From the NCBI RefSeq assembly GCF_009193355.1, contig NZ_WBVT01000026.1, positions 1 to 48,653 of the forward strand: a stretch of DNA of 48,653 nt. The letters are read 5' to 3'. Below are positions 34,930-45,000 of the stretch, one piece after another; the first letter of the stretch is position 1; the number at the start of each line of letters is the position of its first letter. Source of the stretch: Bifidobacterium leontopitheci. Lineage in GTDB: Bacteria > Actinomycetota > Actinomycetes > Actinomycetales > Bifidobacteriaceae. The notes below the pieces were generated by a model. It did not search any database. It saw only the letters and a program-made list of their open reading frames with translations, and was not told the DNA's origin. The position numbers and the translations under genes are program-made.

Positions 34930-36072
34930 ATGTTTGAGGCTATGAAAGCGACGAAGATGGTGGCGGTGATCGGCAATCCGGCATCCAATAAAGGGCGGGG
35001 CGCCGCTGTCAGCGAGCAGGTGTTCGCAATGCTGTCCGAGGCGGGTCGTGAACGCGGCTTTGACGTGATGGACCTGACCGGGGGAAGTTTCGACGAATCG
35101 TTGGATGTGGCCCGCGCATGGCGCTCGCGGTACGACGCCCTTGTGGTGATCGGCGGCGACGGCATGATCGCGCTTGGCGCCAACGCCGTGCAGGGCAGTG
35201 GCGTGCCGCTGGGCATCGTGGCCATCGGGTCGGGCAATGATTTCGCCCGTGGCCTGCACCTGCCGGTGAACCGCGTCAAGGTCGCCGTCGAAGGCATCGT
35301 GGGCGCCATCGCCTGCAACACGCACATGGACGTCGACATGGGTCATGTGCGCTCGCTGACAGGCGGTCTGGCGGTGCGCAGCGCATCGGGCGAGCCAATC
35401 GTGGACGGCGAAGGCCATGCCTTGGCCGAGCCGATCGACCGGTATTACGCGGGCATGCTGAACTGCGGACTGGACGCGAGCATCAACGACCGCGCGAATC
35501 ATTCCCGCCTGCCGGGCGGCTCATTGCGCTACATCGCGGCCGTGCTGGGCGAACTGACCCACATGAAGCGGTACGGCTACCATGTGCGCGCCGAGCTTGC
35601 CGACGGAACGGTGGACGAACGCGACATCATCACGCCGCTGCTGACCGTGGCCAACGCGCGCTACATCGGCGGCGGACTGGAAGTGTCGCCGTACTCGCTG
35701 CTCGACGACGGCATGCTGGATCTGATCTGGATCACCTGCATGCCGAACGCGCGGCAGTGCGCGAAGGCGCTGTCCAACGCCTACAACGGCCGTCTGCTGG
35801 CCAGTGAGGTGTTCGGCTGGCGTCGTATCCGCCGCGTGGAGATCACGCGGGCCGCGCAAGGCGACGAGCCTCCGGTGTTCATGGCGGACGGCGAGTATGT
35901 GGGCCGGCTGCCGGTCGAGGTGTGCGTCGAACAGCGCGCCCTGCGTGTGCTCGTGCCGCCCGCCGTCCAACGCTGGCATGCGGCGCGCACCGAGGAGCAC
36001 ATCACGGCGGCCATCGTGCGCGACGGCCGCGATCCGCTCACCGGCGCGTTCGTCGACAGCGCGGTCCGCTGA
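34930..36072 (+). CDS. diacylglycerol kinase family lipid kinase
   Basis: 380 residues. Catalytic N-domain: VIGNPASNKGRG near the start, VVIGGDGMIALGANAV (the GGDG nucleotide motif), and GIVAIGSGNDFARGL. The beta-sandwich C-domain has ANARYIGGGLEVSPYSLLDDGMLDL and FMADGEY. It phosphorylates diacylglycerol or a related lipid at the membrane. Start 34930 or 34942 (MKATKM, with GAGG close upstream) cannot be separated. A 226-bp gap with a duplicated GGTCGCCGGCGTTGC separates it from dnaX. Confidence 0.92.
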   Translation: MFEAMKATKMVAVIGNPASNKGRGAAVSEQVFAMLSEAGRERGFDVMDLTGGSFDESLDVARAWRSRYDALVVIGGDGMIALGANAVQGSGVPLGIVAIGSGNDFARGLHLPVNRVKVAVEGIVGAIACNTHMDVDMGHVRSLTGGLAVRSASGEPIVDGEGHALAEPIDRYYAGMLNCGLDASINDRANHSRLPGGSLRYIAAVLGELTHMKRYGYHVRAELADGTVDERDIITPLLTVANARYIGGGLEVSPYSLLDDGMLDLIWITCMPNARQCAKALSNAYNGRLLASEVFGWRRIRRVEITRAAQGDEPPVFMADGEYVGRLPVEVCVEQRALRVLVPPAVQRWHAARTEEHITAAIVRDGRDPLTGAFVDSAVR

Positions 36073-36298
36073 CGTCGCAAGCCGCTGACACCGCCGGTCG
36101 CCGGCGTTGCGGTCGCCGGCGTTGCGTTCGCTGACGTCGCGATGCCGGTCGCTGACATGGCAGCCGGCTGACGGCGTGCGCGTGTCGATGGCAGGATCAG
36201 GCGCGCGGGCCAAGTCAAATCCGGCCTGCACGTATATTGAATGAGGAACGATTTTCAAGGACGACTCGGGCGATGACCGGGGCGATGGGTTGGAGCTT

Positions 36299-39200
36299 AT
36301 GGCACTTGCACTGTATCGACGGTATAGGCCGGACACGTTTGACGGGGTCATCGGCCAGGATCAGGTCACGATTCCGCTGATGCGCGCGCTCGACAAGGGC
36401 AAGCTGACGCACGCCTACCTGTTCTCGGGCCCGCGCGGCTGCGGCAAGACCAGTTCGGCGCGCATCCTCGCGCGCTGCATCAACTGCGCCAAGGGACCGA
36501 CCTCGCACCCGTGCGGCGAATGCCCGAGCTGCAAGGACCTCGCCACCGGCGGCCCCGGCTCCATCGACGTGGTCGAGATCGACGCGGCGAGCCACAACGG
36601 CGTCGACGACGCCCGCGAACTGCGCGAACGCGCCGGATTCGCGCCCGCGCGCGACCGCTACAAGATCTTCATCCTCGACGAGGCCCACATGGTGACCCAG
36701 CAGGGGTTCAACGCGCTGCTGAAGATCGTCGAAGAGCCGCCCGAGCATGTGATGTTCATCTTCGCCACCACCGAGCCGGACAAGGTCATCGGCACGATCC
36801 GCTCGCGCACCCACCACTATCCGTTCCGCCTGGTGCCGCAGGAGGTCATGGGCCCGTACCTCGAGCAGATCTGCGACAAGGAGCAGATCAAGCCGGAGCC
36901 GGGTGTGCTCAAGCTGGCGATGCGCGCCGGCGGCGGTTCGGTGCGTGACACGTTGTCGGTGCTTGACCAGCTGATGGTCGGCGCGGTGGACGGTGTCATC
37001 ACCCATGATTCCGCGGTGGCGCTGCTCGGCTTCACGCCGGAGGCGCTGATCGGCGAGGCCGTCGACGCGGTGATCGACCGCAACGGCGAGGCGCTCTACG
37101 GGGTCGTGCAGAAGGTCGTGGTCGGTGGATTCGACCCACGGCGTTTCGTCGAGGACCTGCTCGCCCGCGTGCGCGACCTGCTGGTGCTGACGTTGGGCGG
37201 CGCACAGGCGGAGAGCGTGCTGTCGGACGCCGCGGAGGCCGAGGACATGGACGACCTGCGTCGTCAGGCGTCCGCACTCGGACTGGGCGCGTTGACCGGC
37301 ATGGCCGAGACCATCAATACGACACTCGGCTCGATGACCGGCGCTATCTCACCTCGTATGAGGTTGGAGCTGCTTGCCGCCCGCCTGCTCGCCGGACGCG
37401 AGAACATCGGTCTGCCGCAGGCGGTCGGCGGTTCGCCGGCCATGCAGCAGCCTGCCGGGGCGTCTTCCAGCGCGGCATCGCAGTCCTCTCAACCGTCCGG
37501 TCAGTCCGCCCGTCGCGGCGGATTCATCGGCTCGACGCGCAACCGTGTGGCCGAAACCCCGGCGTCCGGCGCAACCCATGACCACGCAGGGCATGGGCCG
37601 AATGCGGCTGCCGCCGGTACATCGTCAGGCGACGTGCAGCCGGCTCCCGATACAGCCGGGGCAGTTCCGCAATCTTCGGCGCAGGCGACGGCCGACGTTG
37701 CCGGTCAGGACGGTTTCGCGGCCGCACCGGCGCAGACGGCCTCGTCTACGGCTCAGACTTCGTCTATGGCTCAGACTTCATCGCAGCAGGAGCCCGGCGG
37801 CTCGCCGTCCATGGCGTCCCCCGCGCACCAGCTGGCATCAGCATCGGCGGCGACCGTGCAGCCGGGGAACGCCGCGGCCGGCGCGGGCGCTGCCAACGCG
37901 CAGCCGGCCGCCTCCGCAATGGTCGGCTCCGCAATGGCCGGCTCCGCGCAGGCCGACGACACGCGCACTATCGACCAGCGCTGGGATGATCTGGTCAAGC
38001 GCCTGCCGCAGGATGTGGCGAAATACGTGGGCCGCGACGTGGTGCCGCGCGTCCACATGGAGCTCAACGAACGCACCGGCGCCGGCAAACTGTGGATCAA
38101 GTTCGACAAGGCGCTCAGCAAGTACGCGTTCGCGAAGGCGGTCGCCGGCGAGGCGGTGGACGGTACGACCAACGTGGTCAACATCCTGCGCGCCGAAGTG
38201 CGCAAGGAGTTCGGCGACCACGTGCAGTTGGCGCCGACCAAGCGCATGGCCGACGGCCAGCTCGCTCCGCCGCTGAACAAGCTGCCGCCCGAGGAGCAGC
38301 AGCGCATCAGCGCGCAGATCGCGAAGGCTAGCCTCGCTGCGTCGCTGGGTTCGCTGGGCGGTGTGAGCGCCGGCGTCGCCAAGGAGCCGAAGACCACCGG
38401 AACGTCCGACGACAAGACCGCCGAATCGGCGTCGTCGGACGAGGTTCATCGGGCTGTCTCATCGTCGGATCACGCCGCTGATGGGCGTCTGAACGCCCCT
38501 GCCGCTGGCCCGGCAGCCGCCCGGCAGCCGGTGCATCAGGGCGAAGACGGTTTCGCGGCGCCCTTGTCCGTCGATCATGCGGCGGGCCACGCCGGCGACG
38601 GTTCATCGCCGCGACATGCAAACGCTGCCGAGAACGTTGCGATGGGCGCCGACGTTGTCCCCGCGCGCGGTGATGCCGCCGCGGATGGCGACCCTTGGGC
38701 GATGCCGGAGAACGGCGACATGTCGCCTGACGGAAACGTCGCCGCGTCGACCGACAGCGGTTTCGCCGCACCGGCCTCCAGCGTAGGCGGCGGCCGATCC
38801 GGCTCGTCCGCAGGTCGGAGCCCGATGCCGCAAGCCGGTCATGTCAAGCATGTCGCCGTACCCGACATGAGCGACGACACCGACCCGTGGGCGAACGAAG
38901 AGCCGGCCGCGCAGTCTCCGCGCAACGCGACACATGCCGCGGATGCCGCTGCATCGCGCGTCGGTCATGCGCCGGCGTCAGGCGTCGTTGGTCAGTCCGG
39001 CGACGAACGGTTTGCCGGGCGGCCTGTCGGACACGGCGGCGCCGCGACGACCGTCGATGATACGGACGACCCGTGGGCTAACGACGGCACGGCCGCGCAA
39101 CCCGGACCGGGCATGCAGCCGGTACCGCAGCAGCAACCCGGCCGGTCGGGCCAGTTCAGCGGACCGGCCCATCAGGCTGACCCATGGCAGTCCGCCGCGC

Positions 39201-39529
39201 CGCAAGCCGGCGGTCCCCAAGTCCATGCGGGTTCGTCGTCCGGCTGGAACGGCAACGAAGGCAACCCCGCCAACGGCCGCCACCCCGGCCGCGCGGGTTT
39301 CGCGTCGCCGCAGGCCGACCCGTATGCGCAGGAGGACATCCCCGTGCCGACGGTCGCGCCCGAAGACGACGAATACTCGATGGACGATGTTTCGCTCGGC
39401 ACGGCGAAGGCGATGAGCGTGGACGACCTCAAACGGTTCTTCGAGGTGAAGAAGACCGAGGAGTTCGCCGCCGACGATCCGAAGAACCCGCGCAACATCC
39501 AGCATGACAAGCAGACGGAGGCGAACTGA
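36299..39529 (+). CDS. dnaX: DNA polymerase III gamma/tau subunit, unusually long
   Basis: 1,076 residues against roughly 550-850 in most bacteria. Clamp-loader ATPase: [13 protein letters not shown], Walker A GPRGCGKT (44-51), a zinc finger with Cys in CINC and CGECPSC, Walker B ILDEAHM and an arginine-finger SRC-like region. Residues about 360-560 and 690-1000 are low-complexity Ala/Gly/Pro/Gln/Ser. They flank a folded tau-like segment with [18 protein letters not shown] and [11 protein letters not shown]. The second low-complexity tract carries four DPW motifs ([32 protein letters not shown]) and several GFAAP copies. The start is ATG 36299 after GGAG; TTG at 36290 would add three residues. 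It overlaps recR by one base. Confidence 0.96.
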   Translation: MALALYRRYRPDTFDGVIGQDQVTIPLMRALDKGKLTHAYLFSGPRGCGKTSSARILARCINCAKGPTSHPCGECPSCKDLATGGPGSIDVVEIDAASHNGVDDARELRERAGFAPARDRYKIFILDEAHMVTQQGFNALLKIVEEPPEHVMFIFATTEPDKVIGTIRSRTHHYPFRLVPQEVMGPYLEQICDKEQIKPEPGVLKLAMRAGGGSVRDTLSVLDQLMVGAVDGVITHDSAVALLGFTPEALIGEAVDAVIDRNGEALYGVVQKVVVGGFDPRRFVEDLLARVRDLLVLTLGGAQAESVLSDAAEAEDMDDLRRQASALGLGALTGMAETINTTLGSMTGAISPRMRLELLAARLLAGRENIGLPQAVGGSPAMQQPAGASSSAASQSSQPSGQSARRGGFIGSTRNRVAETPASGATHDHAGHGPNAAAAGTSSGDVQPAPDTAGAVPQSSAQATADVAGQDGFAAAPAQTASSTAQTSSMAQTSSQQEPGGSPSMASPAHQLASASAATVQPGNAAAGAGAANAQPAASAMVGSAMAGSAQADDTRTIDQRWDDLVKRLPQDVAKYVGRDVVPRVHMELNERTGAGKLWIKFDKALSKYAFAKAVAGEAVDGTTNVVNILRAEVRKEFGDHVQLAPTKRMADGQLAPPLNKLPPEEQQRISAQIAKASLAASLGSLGGVSAGVAKEPKTTGTSDDKTAESASSDEVHRAVSSSDHAADGRLNAPAAGPAAARQPVHQGEDGFAAPLSVDHAAGHAGDGSSPRHANAAENVAMGADVVPARGDAAADGDPWAMPENGDMSPDGNVAASTDSGFAAPASSVGGGRSGSSAGRSPMPQAGHVKHVAVPDMSDDTDPWANEEPAAQSPRNATHAADAAASRVGHAPASGVVGQSGDERFAGRPVGHGGAATTVDDTDDPWANDGTAAQPGPGMQPVPQQQPGRSGQFSGPAHQADPWQSAAPQAGGPQVHAGSSSGWNGNEGNPANGRHPGRAGFASPQADPYAQEDIPVPTVAPEDDEYSMDDVSLGTAKAMSVDDLKRFFEVKKTEEFAADDPKNPRNIQHDKQTEAN

Positions 39530-40131
39530 TGGCATTGGCATATGACGGGGCGATCCAGCGGCTGATCGACGCGTTCGCGTCATTGCCCGGCATCGGCCCG
39601 AAAGGCGCGCAGCGCATCGCCTTCTACCTGCTGTCCGCCAGCGACGAGGAGGCGCGGCAGCTGGTCGACGCCGTCACGGAGGTCAAGGAGAAGGTACGGT
39701 TCTGCGACGTCTGCGGCAACGTGTGCGAGACCAGCCCCTGCCCGGTGTGCGCGGACCCGCGCCGCGACCGCACGATGATCTGCGTGGTGGAGGAGCCGAA
39801 GGACGTGATGAGCATCGAGCGCACGCGCGAATACCGCGGCCTCTACCATGTGCTCGGCGGGGCGATCAACCCGATGGCCAACGTCGGGCCCGCCGACCTC
39901 AACATCCCCAAGCTGCTCGACCGGCTCAAGACCGACGAGGTGCAGGAGGTCATCCTGGCGCTCGACCCGAACATCGAAGGCGAGGCGACGACCACGTACC
40001 TCAGCCGGCTGCTTTCGCCGCTCGGCATCAAGGTCACGCGCCTTGCCAGCGGCCTGCCGGTCGGCAGCGACCTCGAGTACGCGGACGAGATCACGCTCGG
40101 CCGCGCACTGGAAGGCCGCCGCGCCGCCTGA
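39529..40131 (+). CDS. recR: recombination protein RecR
   Basis: 200 residues, normal length. Helix-hairpin-helix ([17 protein letters not shown]), a Cys4 zinc finger (Cys59, Cys62, Cys71, Cys74) and a Toprim domain with [12 protein letters not shown] and [15 protein letters not shown]. Acts with RecO/RecF to load RecA at gaps. TGATGG overlap with dnaX gives coupled translation. Confidence 0.97.
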   Translation: MALAYDGAIQRLIDAFASLPGIGPKGAQRIAFYLLSASDEEARQLVDAVTEVKEKVRFCDVCGNVCETSPCPVCADPRRDRTMICVVEEPKDVMSIERTREYRGLYHVLGGAINPMANVGPADLNIPKLLDRLKTDEVQEVILALDPNIEGEATTTYLSRLLSPLGIKVTRLASGLPVGSDLEYADEITLGRALEGRRAA

Positions 40132-40181
40132 CGTGCTGCGCCGCCTGACGTACGCCACCCCTCTCACTCGCTCCCTGTTCC

Positions 40182-40209
40182 GTCACAGCGGGTACCTACC
40201 CGCTGTGAC
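40182..40209. repeat. single 28-bp GTCAC palindrome
   Basis: A perfect palindrome of two 13-bp arms (GTCACAGCGGGTA) around CC, followed by AAAAG. The form is nearly that of the two units at 47224 and 47295. It could also end the dnaX-recR transcript. Confidence 0.85.
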
Positions 40210-40387
40210 AAAAGAAGGCAGAATGACGAGCCGTTCGCTGTGCCGCCGTCCGCCGTCCGCTTGCGCCCGTCCCTGCCGTCCGCAATGTGGCGAATGTGAG
40301 CGCACCCAACCGCCGCAAATCGTATAATCGTCCCACTTGCGTAGTATGGGCGCTTATAGAGAACACCCACGAGAAGATTGGACAGCA

Positions 40388-41152
40388 GTGGCTCTCATCG
40401 TGCAGAAGTACGGCGGTTCGTCGGTCGCCGATACCGATTCGATCAAGCGTGTGGCCAGACGCGTCGTCGAGACCAAGAAAAAGGGCAACAAGGTGGCCGT
40501 CGTCGTGTCCGCCATGGGCGACACCACCGACGACCTGATCGACCAGGCCCTCAGCATCGACTCGAACCCGCCGGAACGTGAGATGGACATGCTGATGACC
40601 GCCGGCGAACGCATCTCCATGAGCCTTCTCGCGATGGCCATCCACGCGGCCGGCGACCGTGCGCACTCGTTCACCGGCCAGCAGGCAGGCTTCTTCACCG
40701 ACGCCCGCTACGGCGCCGCGCACATTCGCGCCGTCAAGCCGGACCGTGTGAAGAACGCGCTCGCCCAGGGCGACGTCGCCATCGTCGCCGGCTTCCAGGG
40801 CATCAACTCGAAGGGCGACGCGACCACGCTGGGCCGCGGCGGCTCCGATACGTCCGCCGTCGCGCTGGCCGTCGCGCTGGGCGCCGACATCTGCGAAATC
40901 TACACCGACGTGGACGGCGTGTTCACCGCCGACCCGCGCATCGTGCCCGCCGCCCGCCGCATCCCGGTCATCGACTACGAGTCGATGCTGGAGATGTCGA
41001 GCTGCGGTTCGAAGGTGCTGGCGCTGCGATGCGTCGAATACGCGCAGCGGTTCGACATGCCGCTGCACGTGCGCAGCTCCTTCTCGCACCGCACCGGCAC
41101 GCTGATCGTCCCCGACGGCGTCGACCCGCGCAGCCTGCCGAACCTCGACTGA
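40388..41152 (+). CDS. aspartokinase catalytic domain, separate polypeptide
   Basis: 254 residues. Catalyses ATP-dependent phosphorylation of aspartate, first step to lysine, threonine and methionine. KYGGSSVAD, the [16 protein letters not shown] motif, [15 protein letters not shown] and [14 protein letters not shown] are all present. It stops after [12 protein letters not shown], just where the ACT regulatory domains normally begin; these are encoded by the next gene. Start GTG at 40388 with a weak GGA upstream; a longer frame exists upstream but the kinase motif sits at the usual distance from this GTG. Confidence 0.93.
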   Translation: MALIVQKYGGSSVADTDSIKRVARRVVETKKKGNKVAVVVSAMGDTTDDLIDQALSIDSNPPEREMDMLMTAGERISMSLLAMAIHAAGDRAHSFTGQQAGFFTDARYGAAHIRAVKPDRVKNALAQGDVAIVAGFQGINSKGDATTLGRGGSDTSAVALAVALGADICEIYTDVDGVFTADPRIVPAARRIPVIDYESMLEMSSCGSKVLALRCVEYAQRFDMPLHVRSSFSHRTGTLIVPDGVDPRSLPNLD

Positions 41153-41215
41153 CGCGGCGCGTAGCCACCCCCACACATTCCAATCCGAGCAACAGCACAC
41201 GAGCAAAGGCATAAC

Positions 41216-41821
41216 ATGAGCAACGACAGCAACGCGGCAACCAGTGAAGCGGCCGCCACGACCACCAGCACCAAGTCGATGGGCGACCTGTTCCCCGACC
41301 TCGGCCCGGAGGCGCCGGTCATCTCCGGCGTCGCGCATGACCGCAGCGAGGCGCTGGCGACCGTCCGTGGCGTCCCGAACGAACCCGGCATGGCGGCGAA
41401 GGTGTTCACCGAGCTGGCCCAGGCCGGCGTGAACGTCGACATGATCGTGCAGGCCGGCGCGTCCGTCGGCACCGCAGATATCTCCTTCACCGTGCCGGAA
41501 TCGACCGTCAAGCAGGTCGAGACGGTCCTCATCGACAAGCATGACGAGCTCGGCTACCGCGCGTTCGACATCAACACGAACGTGGGCAAGGTGGCCGTCG
41601 TGGGCGTCGGCATGAAGACGCACTCCGGCCTCGCCGCCAAGTTCTTCACCGCGCTCAGCGAGAAGGGTATCAACGTGCTGATGATCTCCACGTCCGAGAT
41701 TCGCATCGCCGCCCTCGTGCCGCTCGAGCAGCTCAACGACGCGGTGCGTGCGCTGCACACCGCCTACGGCCTGGACTCCGACCAGATCGAAGCCGTCGTC
41801 TACGGCGGCACCGGCCGCTGA
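41216..41821 (+). CDS. aspartokinase ACT-domain regulatory polypeptide
   Basis: 201 residues. After a 40-residue Ser/Thr/Ala leader come two ACT domains (about 43-115 and 125-198): VRGVPNEPGMAAKVFTELAQAGVNVDMIVQ and VGVGMKTHSGLAAKFFTALSEKGINV. These correspond to the C-terminal half of ordinary LysC and would bind lysine or threonine for feedback control. It follows the catalytic gene after 63 bp. In corynebacteria the equivalent beta subunit is made from an internal start within one gene; here the two are truly separate. Confidence 0.93.
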   Translation: MSNDSNAATSEAAATTTSTKSMGDLFPDLGPEAPVISGVAHDRSEALATVRGVPNEPGMAAKVFTELAQAGVNVDMIVQAGASVGTADISFTVPESTVKQVETVLIDKHDELGYRAFDINTNVGKVAVVGVGMKTHSGLAAKFFTALSEKGINVLMISTSEIRIAALVPLEQLNDAVRALHTAYGLDSDQIEAVVYGGTGR

Positions 41822-41847
41822 GCCGCACCCTGCTGAGCCGCACTCAC

Positions 41848-41946
41848 GTCACGCGGGCCGCCCGGCCCATGTGACGTGAGTGCGCGGTCCTTTGTCTCGC
41901 AATGGTTTCGCCGCTTGCGTCACGCGGCTCGCCCGGCCCGCGTGAC
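41848..41946. repeat. 99-bp palindrome doublet, copy 3
   Basis: 28-bp palindromes at 41848-41875 and 41919-41946, 43 bp apart, with GC-rich centres in the same direction. Flanking bases extend each into longer stems (CACTCAC...GTGAGTG and CGCTTGC...GCAAGCG). The centre keeps weak CC/GG pairing. Confidence 0.88.
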
Positions 41947-41990
41947 GCAAGCGGCTACGACGGCATGGTCTGATACGGCGATGTCATATG

Positions 41991-42026
41991 ACGGGGCCCT
42001 CACCACATGCATGGTGAGGGCCCCGT
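41991..42026 (+). terminator. terminator of the aspartokinase operon
   Basis: ACGGGGCCCTCACCA pairs with TGGTGAGGGCCCCGT around a CATGCA loop, followed by TTCGTTT. It points in the plus direction. Confidence 0.88.
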
Positions 42027-42040
42027 TTCGTTTACGCTAC

Positions 42041-42073
42041 GTTGTTGGCCGAGTCGACGGCTCGGCCAACAAC
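42041..42073 (-). terminator. terminator of the glycosidase gene
   Basis: GTTGTTGGCCGAG pairs with CTCGGCCAACAAC. It lies 8 bp after the glycosidase stop on the minus strand. Confidence 0.8.
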
Positions 42074-42080
42074 GGCCGGC

Positions 42081-45000
42081 TCAGCTGCGGCGACGGCGCA
42101 GCGTGAGCGCGGCGGCGCCGGCCAGCGCGACGGCCGCTGCGGCGACAGCCACCGCCGTCACGTCAGCGCCCGTGTTGGACAGGCCCGGCTTCTTGTTCGG
42201 CTGCGGCTTCGGCTGCGGCGTCTTCTCGTCGGTCAGCACCTTCTCGATGCCGTCCAGGCTCTTCAGCGCGGCGTCGACGTCAGCCTTCGTGGCGTTCGGG
42301 TTGTCGAGGACGGCCTGGGCCGCCGCGATGGCCTTCCTGAACGTCGCGACGCTGGCGGCGGTCTTGCCGTCGGTGCTCACCTTGGCGAGCTCCTCGAGCC
42401 GCTTCTTCAACGCCGTCTTGTCGACCTTGCCCGGCTCCGGGTTCACCGGCTCGTCCACAAGCACCTTCTCGAGCCCCTCGAGGCTCTTCAGCGCCTGATC
42501 GACCTCGGCCTGCGTGGCGTCGGCGTCCTCGTACACGGCCGTCGCTGCGGCGATGACGTCCTTGAACGCCTTGACGCTAGCCTCGGTCTTGCCGGTCAGG
42601 TCAACCTTGGCAAGCTCCTCGAGCCGCGCCTTGAGCGCGCTCTTGTCGACCGTGACCTCCGGCGTCTCGTCCACGAGCACCTTCTCGATGCCCTCGAGCG
42701 AGTTCACCGCGTCGTCGACCTGGGCCTGCGTGGCGTCGGCGTCGTCGAGCACCTTCTTGGCCGCCTCGACCGCCGCCTTGAACTTGGCGACGCTGTCCGC
42801 GGTCTTGCCGGTGGTATCGACCTTGGCAAGCTCGGCAAGCCGCGCCTGCAGCTCGGACTTGTCCACGGCGTCGGGCGTCGTCTCGCCGGCGATCTTCTTG
42901 CCGAAGACCTGCAGCTCGACGATGTGGTTCGTGTTGCCGCCGTTGCGTCCGTGCATGTAGACGCGCACGTACCGCGCCTTCGTGCCGGCCGGCACGTTGA
43001 ACGCCTTGCCGGCGCTGGTCTCGGCGTAGGTGTTCTCGGTGCCTGCTCCGAACTTGAAGAAGTTCTCCTTGTCGGAGTTGTAGATGATCGTGCGGTCGCC
43101 CTCGGCGAACGTGCCGTTCTCGGACAGCATGACCACCGTGCCGTTGTACGTGCGGCTGTCGGCCCAGTAGCGGTACATCTTCGCAGCGCCCTCAGCACCG
43201 CCTTCGGTGTTCTCGATGTCGTACACCGCGCCGAAGTCGACCTGCAGGTACGAGCCCTCGGTCTTGTCATCGGAGCCGAAACCGACATAGTTGTTAGCAG
43301 TGTCGGTGCTGTTGCCGTCGACCGCCATGGACGCCGGGCGGCCCTGATCGGTCGGGGCCTCGGAGCCGTCCATCCAGTGCACGCTGGCGTTCTTGTTGAG
43401 CGCCACGTTTTCCACGGTCGCCGGGGCGTCCGCGGCGGCGATGTCGTCATAGCCCCACGCGGTGTCGTAGACGGCCACGGCGAGCTTGCCGGCGAACGCC
43501 TTGGAGCCGGTCGTCGCGCGGCCTGCCGGGATGGTGTACGTCATGTTCCCGGCCTTGTACACGGAGCCGGCGAGGGCGCCGTCCACGTAGACCTTGAGCA
43601 TGCCGTTGTTCTCCTTGACGGCGGTGATGCTGTGCTTCTTGCCGTCGTTGACCTTGACGTCGGCCGTGGCGGTCGCGCCGTTGAGCGCGACGGTCGGGTA
43701 GCCGTCCTTGTCGATGGCGACGGTGTAGCCCTTCGGCTGGGCGACGAGCGTGGCGTTCGTCGAGGTGGTCGTCACGTCCAGGTCGACGGTGAAGCCGCCG
43801 GCGCTGTCGAGCGAACGGCCCTTGGTGCCGAGGTTCTTCGTCGTGCCGTCATAGTCGGCTTCCGGCGAGGAGGTCACCTTGTTGCCGGCGCGGTAGGTGA
43901 CGGACGCGGTGTCGTCGGCCTTGTTACCGGCGCGGTCCGCGATCTTGTCGCCCGCCTTGACGGTGAGCTTGGTGCCGTTGGCCGGGGCGTCCTTGAGCGT
44001 GATGTCGAAGGTCGCGCGGTCGGCGGAGGCCTTGACGGACGCGATCTCGGCGCCGGTGAGCTCGAACGGGACGTCGGCGGAGGCCTTGACCGGCTCGTCG
44101 AACTTCACGCGGACATCCGTCTTGCCGTCGGCGGCGATGGACGCGATCTTCGGCGCGGTCTTGTCGGTCGTCTTGCTCACGCGGAACGTGATGGACTCGT
44201 CCGGCTGCAGGTTGAACGTGTGGGACTTGCCGTAGTCGAACGTCGTGGTCGAAGTCACCTTCGCGTCGCTCGGGGTGTCCTTGGCCTCGGCGGAGTCCTT
44301 CGGGTTGTACACGCGGTCAAGCGTCACGTTGTACGTGCCGGAGTCGATCTGCACGCCGTTGGTCGCGTCGAACTTGTAGGTGATGTCCTTGGCGGTGGTG
44401 GAGGAGTTGCGGACCATCACCAGGCCGTCCTCGCCGTCGAACGCGGAGAAGCCGTACGCGCCGCCGAGATCGTTGTTGTTGGTCGTGGTGTTGAGCTTCA
44501 CTGCGGAGTTCGGCGAGACGCCGAACATCTTCGCGTTGCGCAGGATGTGGTGGTTCTCCTTCGCCCACTTGAGGAACTCGGAGGTGACCTGCCACTTGCC
44601 TTCGCTCATCAGGCTGTCGGAGTAGTACAGCTCCCAGAAGGCGGTGCCGCGGCTGGCCTGCGTGTACAGGTAGTTCGCGAACTGCACGTCGGTCGCGGTG
44701 GTCGCCGTGATGTTCGTGCCCTCCTTGCCGTAGATCGGGTCGTGGTTGTACACGTTGCCGAGCGGGAACTGGAACTCGTGGTTCTTGATGAAGTCGTAGT
44801 ACGTGGCGTCACGGTAGGTGAGCTGACGGTCCATCTTGCTGGCGCTGGCGCCCGCGTCGGTCTGGTCGTAGACGCACTGCAGCCACACGGAGTTCGCCCA
44901 CTGCAGGAACCACGGGCTGGGGTTCACGTAGCAGGTGAGCGAGATCCACAGGTCGATGCCGTTCTTCTCGGCGTTGGCGCGCACCTGGTCGAACAGGTCG

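Noticed and set aside
36073..36298. SRP RNA gene upstream of dnaX, a common location
   Set aside because: The conserved GGAAGGAAGCAGCC-type SRP core is absent; only small GC-rich duplications are seen.
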